DNA of 64,000 nt, from NCBI RefSeq assembly GCF_010078235.1, contig NZ_JAABOS010000001.1:372001-436000 (forward strand), written 5' to 3'. The notes beneath the pieces were generated by a model, which worked only from the letters and a program-made list of their open reading frames with translations, ran no database searches and had not been told where the DNA came from. This DNA is from Cognatundibacterium crateris. GTDB lineage: Bacteria; Pseudomonadota; Gammaproteobacteria; Burkholderiales; Burkholderiaceae_D. Of the stretch, positions 54,780 to 63,035 are shown in pieces. Each line of letters begins with the position of its first letter. Positions within the stretch are counted from its first letter, which is position 1. The position numbers and the translations under genes were made by a program.

Positions 54780-55367
54780 TTAATGTGCCTCAGGCTTGTT
54801 TTCCAGCGGCAAAAACATTACTTGCAGTACACGCGAATCTTGCGCCAGTGCCTGGTATTCGGCAGCGATGTAGCTCGCGTCCAATGCGATCTCGCCATAT
54901 AGAGGATTGACAAACACGCGCCTGGCATTTGGACGGGAACTGATGAACGTTTCATAGTCCACACCATCTTTGAGTACAAAACGAAGTCCGGACTGGTAGA
55001 AATCCAATTGGCCGCTGGCAGTATCTCGTAAAACCAGAATGGTTTGATTTACATTGTCTTGATTGACTTGGCGCGTTCCCAGCACCTGCCAGGATTGACC
55101 TTCGATCAGAACTGGCTTGCTTTCGCTTAAGCGTCGGTCTAATTGTGGTTCATGTTGATTGATTGCTGCCTTCGGCTTCAGCTCAGAATTGCTTGCTGAC
55201 GACAAGGTGGCATTTGCCATCGCTGCTATCCCCGACGTAGAGATAGCAGCGGGTACGGAGCCAGCATTATCCGTGTATGACGTGCCAGCGATTGGCGCAT
55301 CAGACAGGCGCAAGCTGATCAGCGTAATAAACAGAATAGAAAACAGGATGAATGCGATTTTTTTCAT
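54780..55367 (-). CDS. Small membrane-anchored protein downstream of S8 protease; possible partner
   Basis: The 195-residue product begins with a hydrophobic signal or anchor (MKKIAFILFSILFITLISL), then an Ala/Ser/Thr-rich linker (about 25-80) and a compact C-terminal domain with SWQVLGTRQVNQDNVNQ and DGVDYETFISSRPNARRVFV. I recognise no family. It follows the S8 protease gene on the same strand after 210 bases. In Aeromonas the kexin-like protease ASP is followed by a small chaperone gene, ORF2, needed for its maturation; by analogy this protein could be a chaperone or inhibitor. That is inference from position only. Confidence 0.7.
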   Translation of the reverse strand: MKKIAFILFSILFITLISLRLSDAPIAGTSYTDNAGSVPAAISTSGIAAMANATLSSASNSELKPKAAINQHEPQLDRRLSESKPVLIEGQSWQVLGTRQVNQDNVNQTILVLRDTASGQLDFYQSGLRFVLKDGVDYETFISSRPNARRVFVNPLYGEIALDASYIAAEYQALAQDSRVLQVMFLPLENKPEAH

Positions 55368-55577
55368 AGAGAATGTTTCTTCAATTATTGATCACCAGCC
55401 GCACACTACTTGTCGGGCATAGCGCAGAAAATACAATTAAGGATGTCACGGCACATCACCAACCTGAACTTGCACAGCGCAATGTGTGCAAGTCGGGTGA
55501 GTATCTGTTACAAGGCTGCACAAGCAAACTGCTGTCCGCCTTCGCTTCAAAACGATATGCTGGTGCAGTGGCCAGCC

Positions 55578-57782
55578 TTACATACTGAAAGAAGTGAGTT
55601 TAGGCGTGAAGTTCAAATCTCTGGATTGAGTTGAGAAATCAATAACAGTTACCTTAAAGGTGGCATTCAATTTTTCGCCATAAAATGCATTCGTATGGAA
55701 ACGGAACTTTTTCTTTCCGCCTTCCGCGATAGGGAACTGTTTTCCACCTACATACCAAGAACTAAAGGCGGGCATGACGATAGATTTTGTGCCGGTGGCT
55801 GTATTTTCTATCACGAATTGCAGTTGACCAGGATTCAGATCTCCATCGGATTCATTGCTCAGCGTTAAGTCCAGGCGTATAGCGCCGGTCACGGCATCTG
55901 TCGTGGAAAATTTCACTTTAGCAACATGCATGCCCACCTTATCTACTTCTACCAGTTGTGCAGCTTTACCCGTGGCTTCCAAGGGAGCAGCGCGTCGACC
56001 ACTTGGTGCGGTATAGTTACTAGCCATGCGCACTGCAGCATCAGCATCTACCATGCCAAAGCCATAACGATTCTGAAAGTGAAAACCTGCGCCATTTACA
56101 CTCCAAGGGAAGTCTAAAGGCCAGGAAAATCTGCTGCCAAATGGTGTGAAATGCACTTTTCTCGCACCGCTGGCAATATCATCGTCGACCTTCTTAGCAG
56201 TTTTTGCCAGGATATAGCCAATATCTTGCGCAGTCAGTTTAGGGTTGGCCTCTAACATCAATGCAGCTACACCTGCCACACTGGGCGTGGCTGCAGAAGT
56301 GCCGTTCATGCGTCCGGTGTAGTTACAACCAGGATCCTTGGAATCTTCGGCGTTGAAGAAATCAGCCACCAATTTGCCCAAAGTACCAGCTTTGAATCTC
56401 GCAAGTAAATTGTTCTTATTGTTGACACTGTTTTTACCACTGGCGCAAGTGCTGTTATCGGTGGTAATCATGGCGGCTTCTTCCGTGCCGTATTCACCAC
56501 CGAAACCACTTACCCAATTGGCTGCACCGCTGGACGAATACGAAGCAGCTTTGCCTGTATTGTGCATGGCGGCAATATTGTAAAAATAGGGTTTGAAACC
56601 AGACTCGTGATTCAGATTGCCGCAGCTCATGCCCTTCATATTCGAAAATACGCCACCTATAATGCTACGATCCGCATTTAAGCTGACTTCGCAATTGACA
56701 TCCATTCTGCTACCGTCTGGTAATGAAGCTTTCCTGATATCGGTATAGGCATTGCCTGATGACTGAAAGTAGACGGCCCCCAAGCCACCGCGTAGATTTG
56801 TTGTTCCCCATTTCGCTGAAACGGTCGCTGGTGCAATTTCGCTCACGGTCGCGGGTGCGGCATAGCCGCTTCCGGCACTAAAGTTAAAAATCGCCGTATT
56901 ATCGGCGCGCGCGCCAAACGTATTCACAATGGCGTTCTTCTTATCTGCGAGGGTATGCGCGCCAAATGCCAGATAGTACATATTGCTTTGGCTGATACGC
57001 GGATTATTGTTGGCACTTAAGATGTTGTAACCAACCAGTGAGGCAAACGGTGCGATACCGCGTGAACCTTCACCATTCCAGCCGCGCGCCGCCGCAATTC
57101 CGCCTACGGCAGTACCATGGTCACTGACATCAGAATATTTTATTGGGCTAGGGTCGTCGTCATTGTCTCTGAAATTCCAGGATTTGCCAGGCACAACATT
57201 GGCCATTAAGTCGTCATGATCAATTTCTAATCCGCTGTCGACGATGGCGATTTGCACGCCCTTGCCGGTACAGCCCTTACCGTTTTTATGGACGTTTTCC
57301 ACATTCGCATCGATGCCGGCCACACCGTTGTTTTTGAAAGCGGAAACAAGTTGCGATGCACCAGTATTTTTGAGCGCCCAAGTATTTTCGTAAAACGGAT
57401 CATCCTCTCCGAGGTAATTGGTCACACCACCGGCATAGCAATTTTTCAGTGGCGATCCTGATCCTGGTGGCGTTTCTATGATTGAGGAGTTGGCTGGAGC
57501 TAATGCAGCGAGCGATGTGCTGGATGCAGCTGAAGCTGTTGACACAGCGAGTGGTGCATCTGCAGCTTGGGCTTCAGCAAATGGATCGTCTGATGCGGAT
57601 GCTGCAGTACGCTTATTATTTTGTGCGCTCAGGTCAAGACTACCGTCACCGCATGCACACAGCATGGCAGCCAGCGCCATTGTAGACAGCATGCCAAGCG
57701 CATTGCTTTTTTTGGCAGCGTTAGCAAAATGAGTTGATGTAGAAGTGTTTGCTTGATTGAATTTGCTATCTGAATAAAACAT
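55578..57782 (-). CDS. Subtilisin/kexin-like S8 serine protease with P-like domain, predicted lipoprotein
   Basis: The 734-residue protein has the S8 catalytic triad: Asp182 in IAIVDSGLEIDHDDL, His222 in SDHGTAVGGIAA, and Ser496 in GTSAATPSVAGVAALML. The C-terminal part (about 610-734, LDLTLSNESDGDLNPGQL and NAFYGEKLNATFKVTVID) resembles the proprotein convertase P domain. The leader contains a hydrophobic stretch and LCAC (Cys44), suggesting a lipoprotein, though the leader is long and Cys at -2 is unusual; a start at codon 31 is possible. Residues 45-110 are a low-complexity Ala/Ser segment. AGGA precedes the chosen ATG. A c-di-GMP riboswitch lies 0.42 kb upstream on the same strand. Confidence 0.9.
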   Translation of the reverse strand: MFYSDSKFNQANTSTSTHFANAAKKSNALGMLSTMALAAMLCACGDGSLDLSAQNNKRTAASASDDPFAEAQAADAPLAVSTASAASSTSLAALAPANSSIIETPPGSGSPLKNCYAGGVTNYLGEDDPFYENTWALKNTGASQLVSAFKNNGVAGIDANVENVHKNGKGCTGKGVQIAIVDSGLEIDHDDLMANVVPGKSWNFRDNDDDPSPIKYSDVSDHGTAVGGIAAARGWNGEGSRGIAPFASLVGYNILSANNNPRISQSNMYYLAFGAHTLADKKNAIVNTFGARADNTAIFNFSAGSGYAAPATVSEIAPATVSAKWGTTNLRGGLGAVYFQSSGNAYTDIRKASLPDGSRMDVNCEVSLNADRSIIGGVFSNMKGMSCGNLNHESGFKPYFYNIAAMHNTGKAASYSSSGAANWVSGFGGEYGTEEAAMITTDNSTCASGKNSVNNKNNLLARFKAGTLGKLVADFFNAEDSKDPGCNYTGRMNGTSAATPSVAGVAALMLEANPKLTAQDIGYILAKTAKKVDDDIASGARKVHFTPFGSRFSWPLDFPWSVNGAGFHFQNRYGFGMVDADAAVRMASNYTAPSGRRAAPLEATGKAAQLVEVDKVGMHVAKVKFSTTDAVTGAIRLDLTLSNESDGDLNPGQLQFVIENTATGTKSIVMPAFSSWYVGGKQFPIAEGGKKKFRFHTNAFYGEKLNATFKVTVIDFSTQSRDLNFTPKLTSFSM

Positions 57783-57816
57783 GTACTGGAATTCCTAAAA
57801 TATAGTTGGTAGTCAT

Positions 57817-57938
57817 TAGGACTTTCGCAAACACGCACTGCGCTGCTTGTCGATAATTTTCCGCTACATCGCCTTGTATTAAAGGAGCTGTTACCTGCGA
57901 CATTGATTTCGAGGCTGGACGATTTTGCGGAAGTCCTA
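57817..57938. repeat. 122-bp element bounded by inverted repeats in protease leader
   Basis: TAGGACTTTCGCAAA at 57817-57831 and TTTGCGGAAGTCCTA at 57924-57938 are inverted copies matching at 14 of 15 positions. A second 8-base inverted pair (GCAAACAC at 57827-57834, GTGTTTGC at 57939-57946) overlaps the first, so the two stems are mutually exclusive in RNA. The element could be a miniature transposon (flanking TA on both sides if the repeats start at GGACT) or a regulatory RNA fold. It ends 35 bases before the protease start. Confidence 0.6.
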
Positions 57939-57973
57939 GTGTTTGCATTGATTTTTTTTGCTATGCAGCGATG

Positions 57974-58105
57974 TTATTGCACTGCAATTTTGTCGCTGTC
58001 ATCATCGATAATGAGATCTGCAATGATGGGATAGCTGTCGAAGAGCAAGGCTGCGGAAAGCTTGGCAGTATTGATGACTGGATTTTGTAGCGTGTAAATT
58101 TTCAA
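57974..58105 (-). CDS. Possible 43-residue leader ORF between riboswitch and protease
   Basis: A TTG codon preceded by AAAGGAAATAAA opens a 43-codon frame beginning KIYTLQNPVINTAKLSA and ending with an acidic stretch, IDDDSDKIAVQ, before TAA. The ribosome site is well placed. The peptide has no signal or family match that I know. It lies 99 bases downstream of the riboswitch and 191 bases before the protease gene. It could be a leader peptide, a small partner, or chance. Confidence 0.35.
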   Translation of the reverse strand: MKIYTLQNPVINTAKLSAALLFDSYPIIADLIIDDDSDKIAVQ

Positions 58106-58203
58106 TTTATTTCCTTTGTGTTTGTGGTTTTCAACAAAGGACAGACGCAGTCGGATAAATGTTGCTGCACGATCTTGAGGAATAACAATGATCGATCACA
58201 TCT

Positions 58204-58288
58204 AACCGGTAACCCCGCTACCATAATCTTTTCAGACATTAGGCCGGAGGCTTTGCGTCCCTGCTTTTCAGCAAGTTTGCCCAGGCCG
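58204..58288 (-). promoter_or_regulatory. Cyclic-di-GMP-I (GEMM-I) riboswitch
   Basis: Read on the minus strand, the sequence shows the whole GEMM-I pattern: GGGCAAAC, a stem CTTGCT/AGCAGG closed by a GAAA tetraloop, the invariant GGGACGCAAAGCC core (58249-58261), the tetraloop receptor around CCTAAT and ATGG, and GGTAGCGGGGTTACC (58208-58222), closed by a short UCGG/CCGG P1 stem. The class binds cyclic di-GMP. It precedes the S8 protease gene by about 0.42 kb with no opposing gene between. Whether it turns expression on or off cannot be told, because no terminator hairpin follows directly. Confidence 0.93.
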
Positions 58289-58289
58289 A

Positions 58290-58318
58290 AGTATCAGTCG
58301 CCAACAATTCATCGTCAA
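58290..58318 (-). promoter_or_regulatory. Sigma70-like promoter of the riboswitch transcript
   Basis: TTGACG (58313-58318) and GATACT (58290-58295), read on the minus strand, are separated by 17 bases. The predicted start near 58283 falls at the 5' edge of the riboswitch, as expected if this promoter makes the riboswitch-protease mRNA. Confidence 0.65.
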
Positions 58319-58856
58319 GTTGAAAAGATCGCTTTTTAAGAATCTTTAACCATTCGTAAGTACTTGATTATTAATAGTAAATATCTTCTTCAAAGTAAAT
58401 TTCAATTTCATATGTATAAGGCATAACTGATTAAGTTTTAAGCAAATCAATGCGGCATCATTTAAGGAAATATAGTTTCCGAGTTGGTGCAATATGGATT
58501 GGCAAGGATAATTTTATTTGCCTAAACCTAAAATTGACTTGTTCGTGATGGACTAAGCAATACGTCCATTCTTTAACGGCGAATTAGCTCAGTGCAAAGC
58601 CGGGATAGGCATTCAAATTGCGTTAAATTGCTCTGAAGGAGACGTACAAATTTCTTAGAGCACAAATTGCTGCGCAGCTATTGATCTGTTTATGCCTGCC
58701 ACATCAGGCAATATTTTTCTTGGGGGAGTGATTTTGTGCAACGGGTGACTTTGCAATACATGGCCACCGTTGTAGAGAAATGATGCAGGATGTAAAGCGT
58801 TTTCAGGGCAAGCAATGCACCAAAAAGGAATTGTTCAATATACCGCCAGCCTTAGC

Positions 58857-59558
58857 TTACTGCTCTGGCATGCCTTCGTTTATACCTTCATTTTCGCGCC
58901 AATCCTTGAGCAATGCCTGGCGCCTCCTCGGATAGTGCTGATCCGTAAGCAGTAGCGATACAATGCGATCGGTGCGGAAATGCCGAAAATCCTCGCGCGC
59001 TTCACACCAGGCAACCAGGACTTGCACATTATCGAAATAGCCGAGTGCAAAAGGCCATATGGTGCGCTGCGAGGGCTTGCCTTTGAGGTCGCAATAGCGC
59101 ATCTCTAATTTTCGCTCGGAGCGAATGGCTTGGCGGATTTGTCGCAGTTCAGCGTCTCCGCCATGACTGGCAGTCTTGGGGCCAATCAGCAAAGTAGAAG
59201 CGTCCAGGGTATGCCTGAGCTCATTGGGTAAAACTGCCGCAATTTTGGCGAGCGCGCTTTGCGCTGCGGAGCCTAGCTGCTGATCAGTACCTTGAGCGAC
59301 CCAGCGCGACCCCAGCACCAAGGCCTCTATTTCTTCTTCTGAAAACATCAGGGGAGGAAGCATAAAGCCGGGCCGCATTAGATAACCCAGCCCCGGTTCC
59401 CCCTCAATATGCGCACCTTGTTGCTGCAGCGTGGCGATATCGCGATACAAAGTGCGCAGACTGATACCAAGTTCGGATGCCAGTGCAGCACCAGTCACCG
59501 CAAAGCGGTGACTGCGCAAAATTTGAATCAGATCAAGAAGGCGTTGGGCGCGCGACAT
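58857..59558 (-). CDS. YafY-type HTH/WYL-domain transcriptional regulator
   Basis: The 233-residue protein has an N-terminal DeoR-like HTH (RAQRLLDLIQILRSHRFAVTGAALASELGISLRTLYRDI, read in two parts) and a WYL domain (about 135-215, MRYCDLKGKPSQRTIWPFALGYFDNVQVLVAWCEAR). WYL regulators respond to nucleic acids or small ligands and are often transcriptional switches. The canonical W-Y-L triplet reads VLVAW here. It lies beside, and on the same strand as, the protease leader region, 0.57 kb from its promoter; a link is only a possibility. Confidence 0.88.
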   Translation of the reverse strand: MSRAQRLLDLIQILRSHRFAVTGAALASELGISLRTLYRDIATLQQQGAHIEGEPGLGYLMRPGFMLPPLMFSEEEIEALVLGSRWVAQGTDQQLGSAAQSALAKIAAVLPNELRHTLDASTLLIGPKTASHGGDAELRQIRQAIRSERKLEMRYCDLKGKPSQRTIWPFALGYFDNVQVLVAWCEAREDFRHFRTDRIVSLLLTDQHYPRRRQALLKDWRENEGINEGMPEQ

Positions 59559-59604
59559 GAGGTTGTTAGTTGCTTAGGGCGACAGACATAGTCTGGATGA
59601 GAAA

Positions 59605-60207
59605 TTAATCATCGTCCAGTACAGTGACCCCTTGGATTTGCCGTCCCTGATAGAGCAGAATATCCAGCTGGTCGCGCAAGTTTCGTGCAAAATCACGCCC
59701 CTTGGCCTTCATCACAGCTTCCAGAAAAGGAATACGTAAGTGCTCAAAGTCGTCCAGATTACCGGCGCGCTCTACCTTGAGCTGCAAGGCAAAGCCGCGA
59801 AAGCCCAGATTTGCCTTGATCGTTTCATTGAAAAACCGGTATACCGCCTGGAATTGCTCAGCACCGGACAATTCCGGCAACGGGACATCTGAGACAGAAG
59901 TCAATGCTGCGGAATGATCAGCCTGTCCCTGCGGATGCTGAATAGGCTCAGGCGCGTCCTGCGTAGTTGGAGCGGCAAACTCAGCTTCAGCGCTGTCTAT
60001 TAGCGGGGCAATGAAATCCCCATCGATCAATTCCTGTACGCTATTTTCATCCAGACCCAAAGCCTGAACTTTGCGCAATAATTCAGCTGCACTTTGTTTA
60101 CCATCCACCATCACCAACAGCGTACGTAAACGGTTTTGTAACTGGAATTGCCTGGTTGCGATTTCTTGTCGCCCTTTATCAGTTTTATCGTAAATACTGG
60201 CAAACAT
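59605..60207 (-). CDS. Uncharacterised 200-residue protein
   Basis: No named family is recognised. The N-terminus (MFASIYDKTDKGRQEIATRQFQLQNRLRTLLVMVDGKQSAAELL) looks like a small winged-helix-type domain seen in Burkholderiales hypotheticals. The middle (72-105) is a Pro/Ala/Gln-rich linker, and the C-terminal part is helical (FLEAVMKAKGRDFARNLRDQLDILLYQ). There is no signal peptide. It sits between feo and the WYL regulator on the same strand. Confidence 0.75.
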   Translation of the reverse strand: MFASIYDKTDKGRQEIATRQFQLQNRLRTLLVMVDGKQSAAELLRKVQALGLDENSVQELIDGDFIAPLIDSAEAEFAAPTTQDAPEPIQHPQGQADHSAALTSVSDVPLPELSGAEQFQAVYRFFNETIKANLGFRGFALQLKVERAGNLDDFEHLRIPFLEAVMKAKGRDFARNLRDQLDILLYQGRQIQGVTVLDDD

Positions 60208-60332
60208 ACTACTGCGTCTCCATCAGTTTTTCATTCAAACAAATGCTGAATGATAATTTCTGGAAAGCATACCCGAGAGCAATGCATTTGGCTATCAATC
60301 CCGGGAGATAGCGCGTGTTTAGCGCGAAAGGA

Positions 60333-60611
60333 TCACTGTTTCTTCATATAGATCACCGATCCGGGCTGATGCTTGACGGATAGATCGGTCGCAGCTGGTG
60401 TGCTGCCTGAGGAAGATGCGCAGCCGCCGCAGCCGGATGAGCAGCTGTCACCACATGTGCGGGACAGCGCACGAAAACGGCTTGCCAGTGCTGGAGATGT
60501 CACCTGCAGACGCAAGTGCAAACGAGTCGCCCATGGCCCTGGCAACCACTTCAGTAATAAATACGCGGCAGCCAGAAAAACCAGAGTAATCGTAATAATG
60601 GTCTGCAGCAT
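60333..60611 (-). CDS. DUF6587-type small cysteine-rich membrane protein in feo operon
   Basis: The 92-residue protein has one N-terminal membrane helix (MLQTIITITLVFLAAAYLLL) and a cytoplasmic tail with a cysteine cluster (TCGDSCSSGCGGCASS). I believe it matches DUF6587, found after feoB in Burkholderiales. The cysteines could bind iron or an Fe-S cluster and act like FeoC, but this is unproven. It starts one base after the feoB stop. Confidence 0.75.
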   Translation of the reverse strand: MLQTIITITLVFLAAAYLLLKWLPGPWATRLHLRLQVTSPALASRFRALSRTCGDSCSSGCGGCASSSGSTPAATDLSVKHQPGSVIYMKKQ

Positions 60612-60612
60612 A

Positions 60613-62502
60613 TCAGCTTCCCAATAAATAACGCGACACCTGATAAGTGATAAATGAAGCGGTGTATGCCAGACCGAACAGGTAAGCCGCCATCAGCAGT
60701 GGATAGCGCAGAGTATTCGTCTCACGTCTGACCACGCTCAGGGTCGCGATACATTGCGGTGCAAACACGTACCAGGCCAATAAAGACAATGCGGTTGGCA
60801 AGCTCCAGGATTGGGCGATCAGCGGTTCCAGTGAGTGTGCCAGTTCATCGCCGTTCTGTGATAACGCATACACTGTACCCAGGGCTGCGACCGCAACTTC
60901 ACGCGCCGCCAGTCCTGGAACCAGCGCAATACAAATTTGCCAGTTAAAACCGATAGGCGCAAACACCACTTCCAGCATACGTCCCAGATAGCCGGCAATA
61001 CTGTAGTAAATCGCAGGCTGAGTGGCATTTTCCGGTGCACCGGGGAAGCTGCTCAGGAACCACAGCAAGACCATCAGGGAAAGAATGATAGTCCCGACAC
61101 GGGTGGTGAAAATCTTCACGCGTTCCCATAATCCCAGTAAAAGATTGCGGCCATTTGGCAGGCGGTAGTCAGGCAATTCCAGCATCAGCGGATGCTTTTC
61201 TGAGCTACCCCATTTTTTCTTGAATACCAGTGCCACTAACATTGCCGAAACGATCCCTGCCAGATAAAGCGCAAACAACACCAGGCCTTGCAGACTGAGC
61301 ACGCCCAACACTTCTCGCTCAGGGATGAAGGCGGCAATGATTAAGGCATACACCGGCAGACGGGCAGAGCAGGTCATCAGCGGTGCAATCATGATCGTGA
61401 CCAGACGATCACGCGGGTTTTGTATGGTACGGGTCGCCATCACGCCCGGAATGGCGCAGGCAAAACTGGATAACAGGGGAATAAAGGCGCGGCCAGACAA
61501 ACCAACTTTGCCCATCACTCTGTCCAATAAAAACGCAGCACGTGGCAAGTAACCGGAATCTTCCATTACCAGGATGAAGAAGAACAGGATGATAATTTGC
61601 GGCAAAAACACCAGCACGCTACCGGCACCGCCGATCACACCCTTGACCAGCAAACCCTGCAACATGCCTTCAGGCATATGGGTTTCTACCAGCGTACCAA
61701 AAGCTTCCATGCTGGACTTGATGAATTCCATAGGAATCTGGGCCCAGGCAAATACGGCCTGGAATACCAGGAACATCAGCAGCGCGAAAATAAAGGGGCC
61801 GATTACGGGATTTAATACCCACTGATCGATGCGGAAACTGAGCCTGTGCAATTCTGCCTGTTGCGCGGCTGGGCTGCGCACGCATTTATCGAGCACTGCA
61901 TTGACTTGCGCCTGAATAGCCTCCGGCGTCTGCTTGTCCAATGCCAGCGGCAAGTCGCGTTGGACAATGCTAAGCTGTTGCGCCAAAACTTCGAGTTCAC
62001 CAAGCAAACTATCTATGCCATGACTATCAACTGCGACTGTTTCCACGACTGGGATGCCAAGCTCTGTTTGCAGGCCAGCCACATCAATTTCCAGGTGGTG
62101 GCGGCGCGCCACGTCCATCATGTTGACAGCCAGTATGCAAGGCAGATTCAGGCTTTTTAATTCAAATACCAAACGCAAGCCGCGCTTGAGATTGCTGGCA
62201 TCAACCACGCACAGTACCGCATCCGGCAACGCTTCATTGGCGCGCTGCCCGGTAATGACTTCTTCGGTGATTTTTTCGTCCGGCGTAATCGCATGCAGAC
62301 TGTAAGTGCCAGGTAAATCCAAGACCTGCCAGTGGCGACCGGAAGGAGAAGTAAACTTACCTTCTTTTCTTTCTATGGTGACACCAGCGTAATTGGCGAC
62401 CTTTTGGCGTGCGCCAGTCAGGCGGTTAAATAATGCAGTTTTCCCACAGTTGGGATTTCCTACCAGGGCAATACGGGGTGAGGCGAGGGTGGAACTTGTC
62501 AT
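60613..62502 (-). CDS. feoB: Ferrous iron transporter FeoB
   Basis: The 629-residue protein joins an N-terminal GTPase (G1 GNPNCGKT at 15-22, G3 DLPGTYSL, G4 NMMD) to a membrane domain with two Gate motifs. The typical conserved segments PRAAFLLDRVMGKVGLSGRAFIPLLSSFACAIPGVMATR (in parts) and APQCIATLSVVRRET are present. It imports Fe2+ across the inner membrane. It is shorter than E. coli FeoB (773 residues), as in several betaproteobacteria. It overlaps feoA (TAATG). Confidence 0.95.
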   Translation of the reverse strand: MTSSTLASPRIALVGNPNCGKTALFNRLTGARQKVANYAGVTIERKEGKFTSPSGRHWQVLDLPGTYSLHAITPDEKITEEVITGQRANEALPDAVLCVVDASNLKRGLRLVFELKSLNLPCILAVNMMDVARRHHLEIDVAGLQTELGIPVVETVAVDSHGIDSLLGELEVLAQQLSIVQRDLPLALDKQTPEAIQAQVNAVLDKCVRSPAAQQAELHRLSFRIDQWVLNPVIGPFIFALLMFLVFQAVFAWAQIPMEFIKSSMEAFGTLVETHMPEGMLQGLLVKGVIGGAGSVLVFLPQIIILFFFILVMEDSGYLPRAAFLLDRVMGKVGLSGRAFIPLLSSFACAIPGVMATRTIQNPRDRLVTIMIAPLMTCSARLPVYALIIAAFIPEREVLGVLSLQGLVLFALYLAGIVSAMLVALVFKKKWGSSEKHPLMLELPDYRLPNGRNLLLGLWERVKIFTTRVGTIILSLMVLLWFLSSFPGAPENATQPAIYYSIAGYLGRMLEVVFAPIGFNWQICIALVPGLAAREVAVAALGTVYALSQNGDELAHSLEPLIAQSWSLPTALSLLAWYVFAPQCIATLSVVRRETNTLRYPLLMAAYLFGLAYTASFITYQVSRYLLGS

Positions 62503-62789
62503 TAGCAGCTACCAGGCAGAGCTACACCTATCAGTGCAGCTTCAAAATGTCGTAAAGCAAAAGTGGATTGACCAACCCGAACCGCCAGCGGCTCACCACC
62601 AAAATATCCCTTGTGCAAGATCTGCACCGTTTCACCACTGACAAAACCCAGCTCTTTCAAGCGGCGGGCAATTTCAGTATGGCTTCCAGGCTGATCATGC
62701 TGCTGACTGCTGACATCGGTCACAACCGCCTGGGTACCAACACGCAAGCGGTCCAGCGTAGTGGGGACGCCGTTCAAAAAAGCTTTCAT
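62502..62789 (-). CDS. feoA: Ferrous iron transport protein FeoA
   Basis: The 95-residue cytoplasmic SH3-like protein supports FeoB. It has the family pattern TTLDRLRVGTQAVV, IARRLKELGFVSGETVQILHKG and LAVRVGQSTFALRHFEAALI. I choose the ATG at 62789; an in-frame TTG lies five codons upstream. It is the first gene of feoA-feoB-DUF6587 and lies downstream of a Fur-box-like palindrome. Confidence 0.92.
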   Translation of the reverse strand: MKAFLNGVPTTLDRLRVGTQAVVTDVSSQQHDQPGSHTEIARRLKELGFVSGETVQILHKGYFGGEPLAVRVGQSTFALRHFEAALIGVALPGSC

Positions 62790-62905
62790 AGAGAGCCATT
62801 CCAAAGTAGGGTGAGGGAAGCGGATAAAAACTTGATTGCTGTGCGAACAATAAACAACAGACTTTACGCAGACATAACAAATTACTGGTCTTTTCCACTT
62901 CTAAA

Positions 62906-62932
62906 TGATAATGAGAATATATCTCAATATCA
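62906..62932. promoter_or_regulatory. Fur box upstream of feoA
   Basis: TGATAATGAGA and TCTCAATATCA form an interrupted palindrome (one mismatch) around ATATA, matching the AT-rich GATAAT-type repeats bound by Fur. It stands 117 bases before feoA. Iron-replete repression of the feo operon is expected. Confidence 0.75.
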
Positions 62933-63035
62933 CTCAGTGTACAACACTTCTATATCGCAGGTTAAAAATGCAGGCCTCATCGCTGGGACAAATGATCTGC
63001 ATCAATAAAAAGGCGCTGCATAGCATCAGGCTGCT

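Larger units (their letters stand above)
57783..58856. other. AT-rich 1.07-kb region without an established gene
   Basis: This stretch is lower in GC than its surroundings. It holds the leader of the S8 protease (inverted-repeat element, small possible ORF, riboswitch and promoter) and, from 58320 to 58856, sequence in which I see no gene or RNA. The latter carries many stops in all frames and may be decayed DNA. Confidence 0.6.

Noticed and set aside
57766..57948. 60-codon minus-strand frame overlapping the protease start
   Set aside because: It lies almost wholly within the inverted-repeat element, lacks a ribosome site, and its start follows an A-run; probably incidental.
58575..58640. 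tRNA-like string GGCGAATTAGCTCAGTGC
   Set aside because: The D-arm resemblance is not followed by an anticodon arm, acceptor pairing or CCA within a tRNA length.
60305..60345. GC-rich repeat after the DUF6587 gene as a terminator
   Set aside because: The arms do not pair well and no T-run follows on the minus strand.
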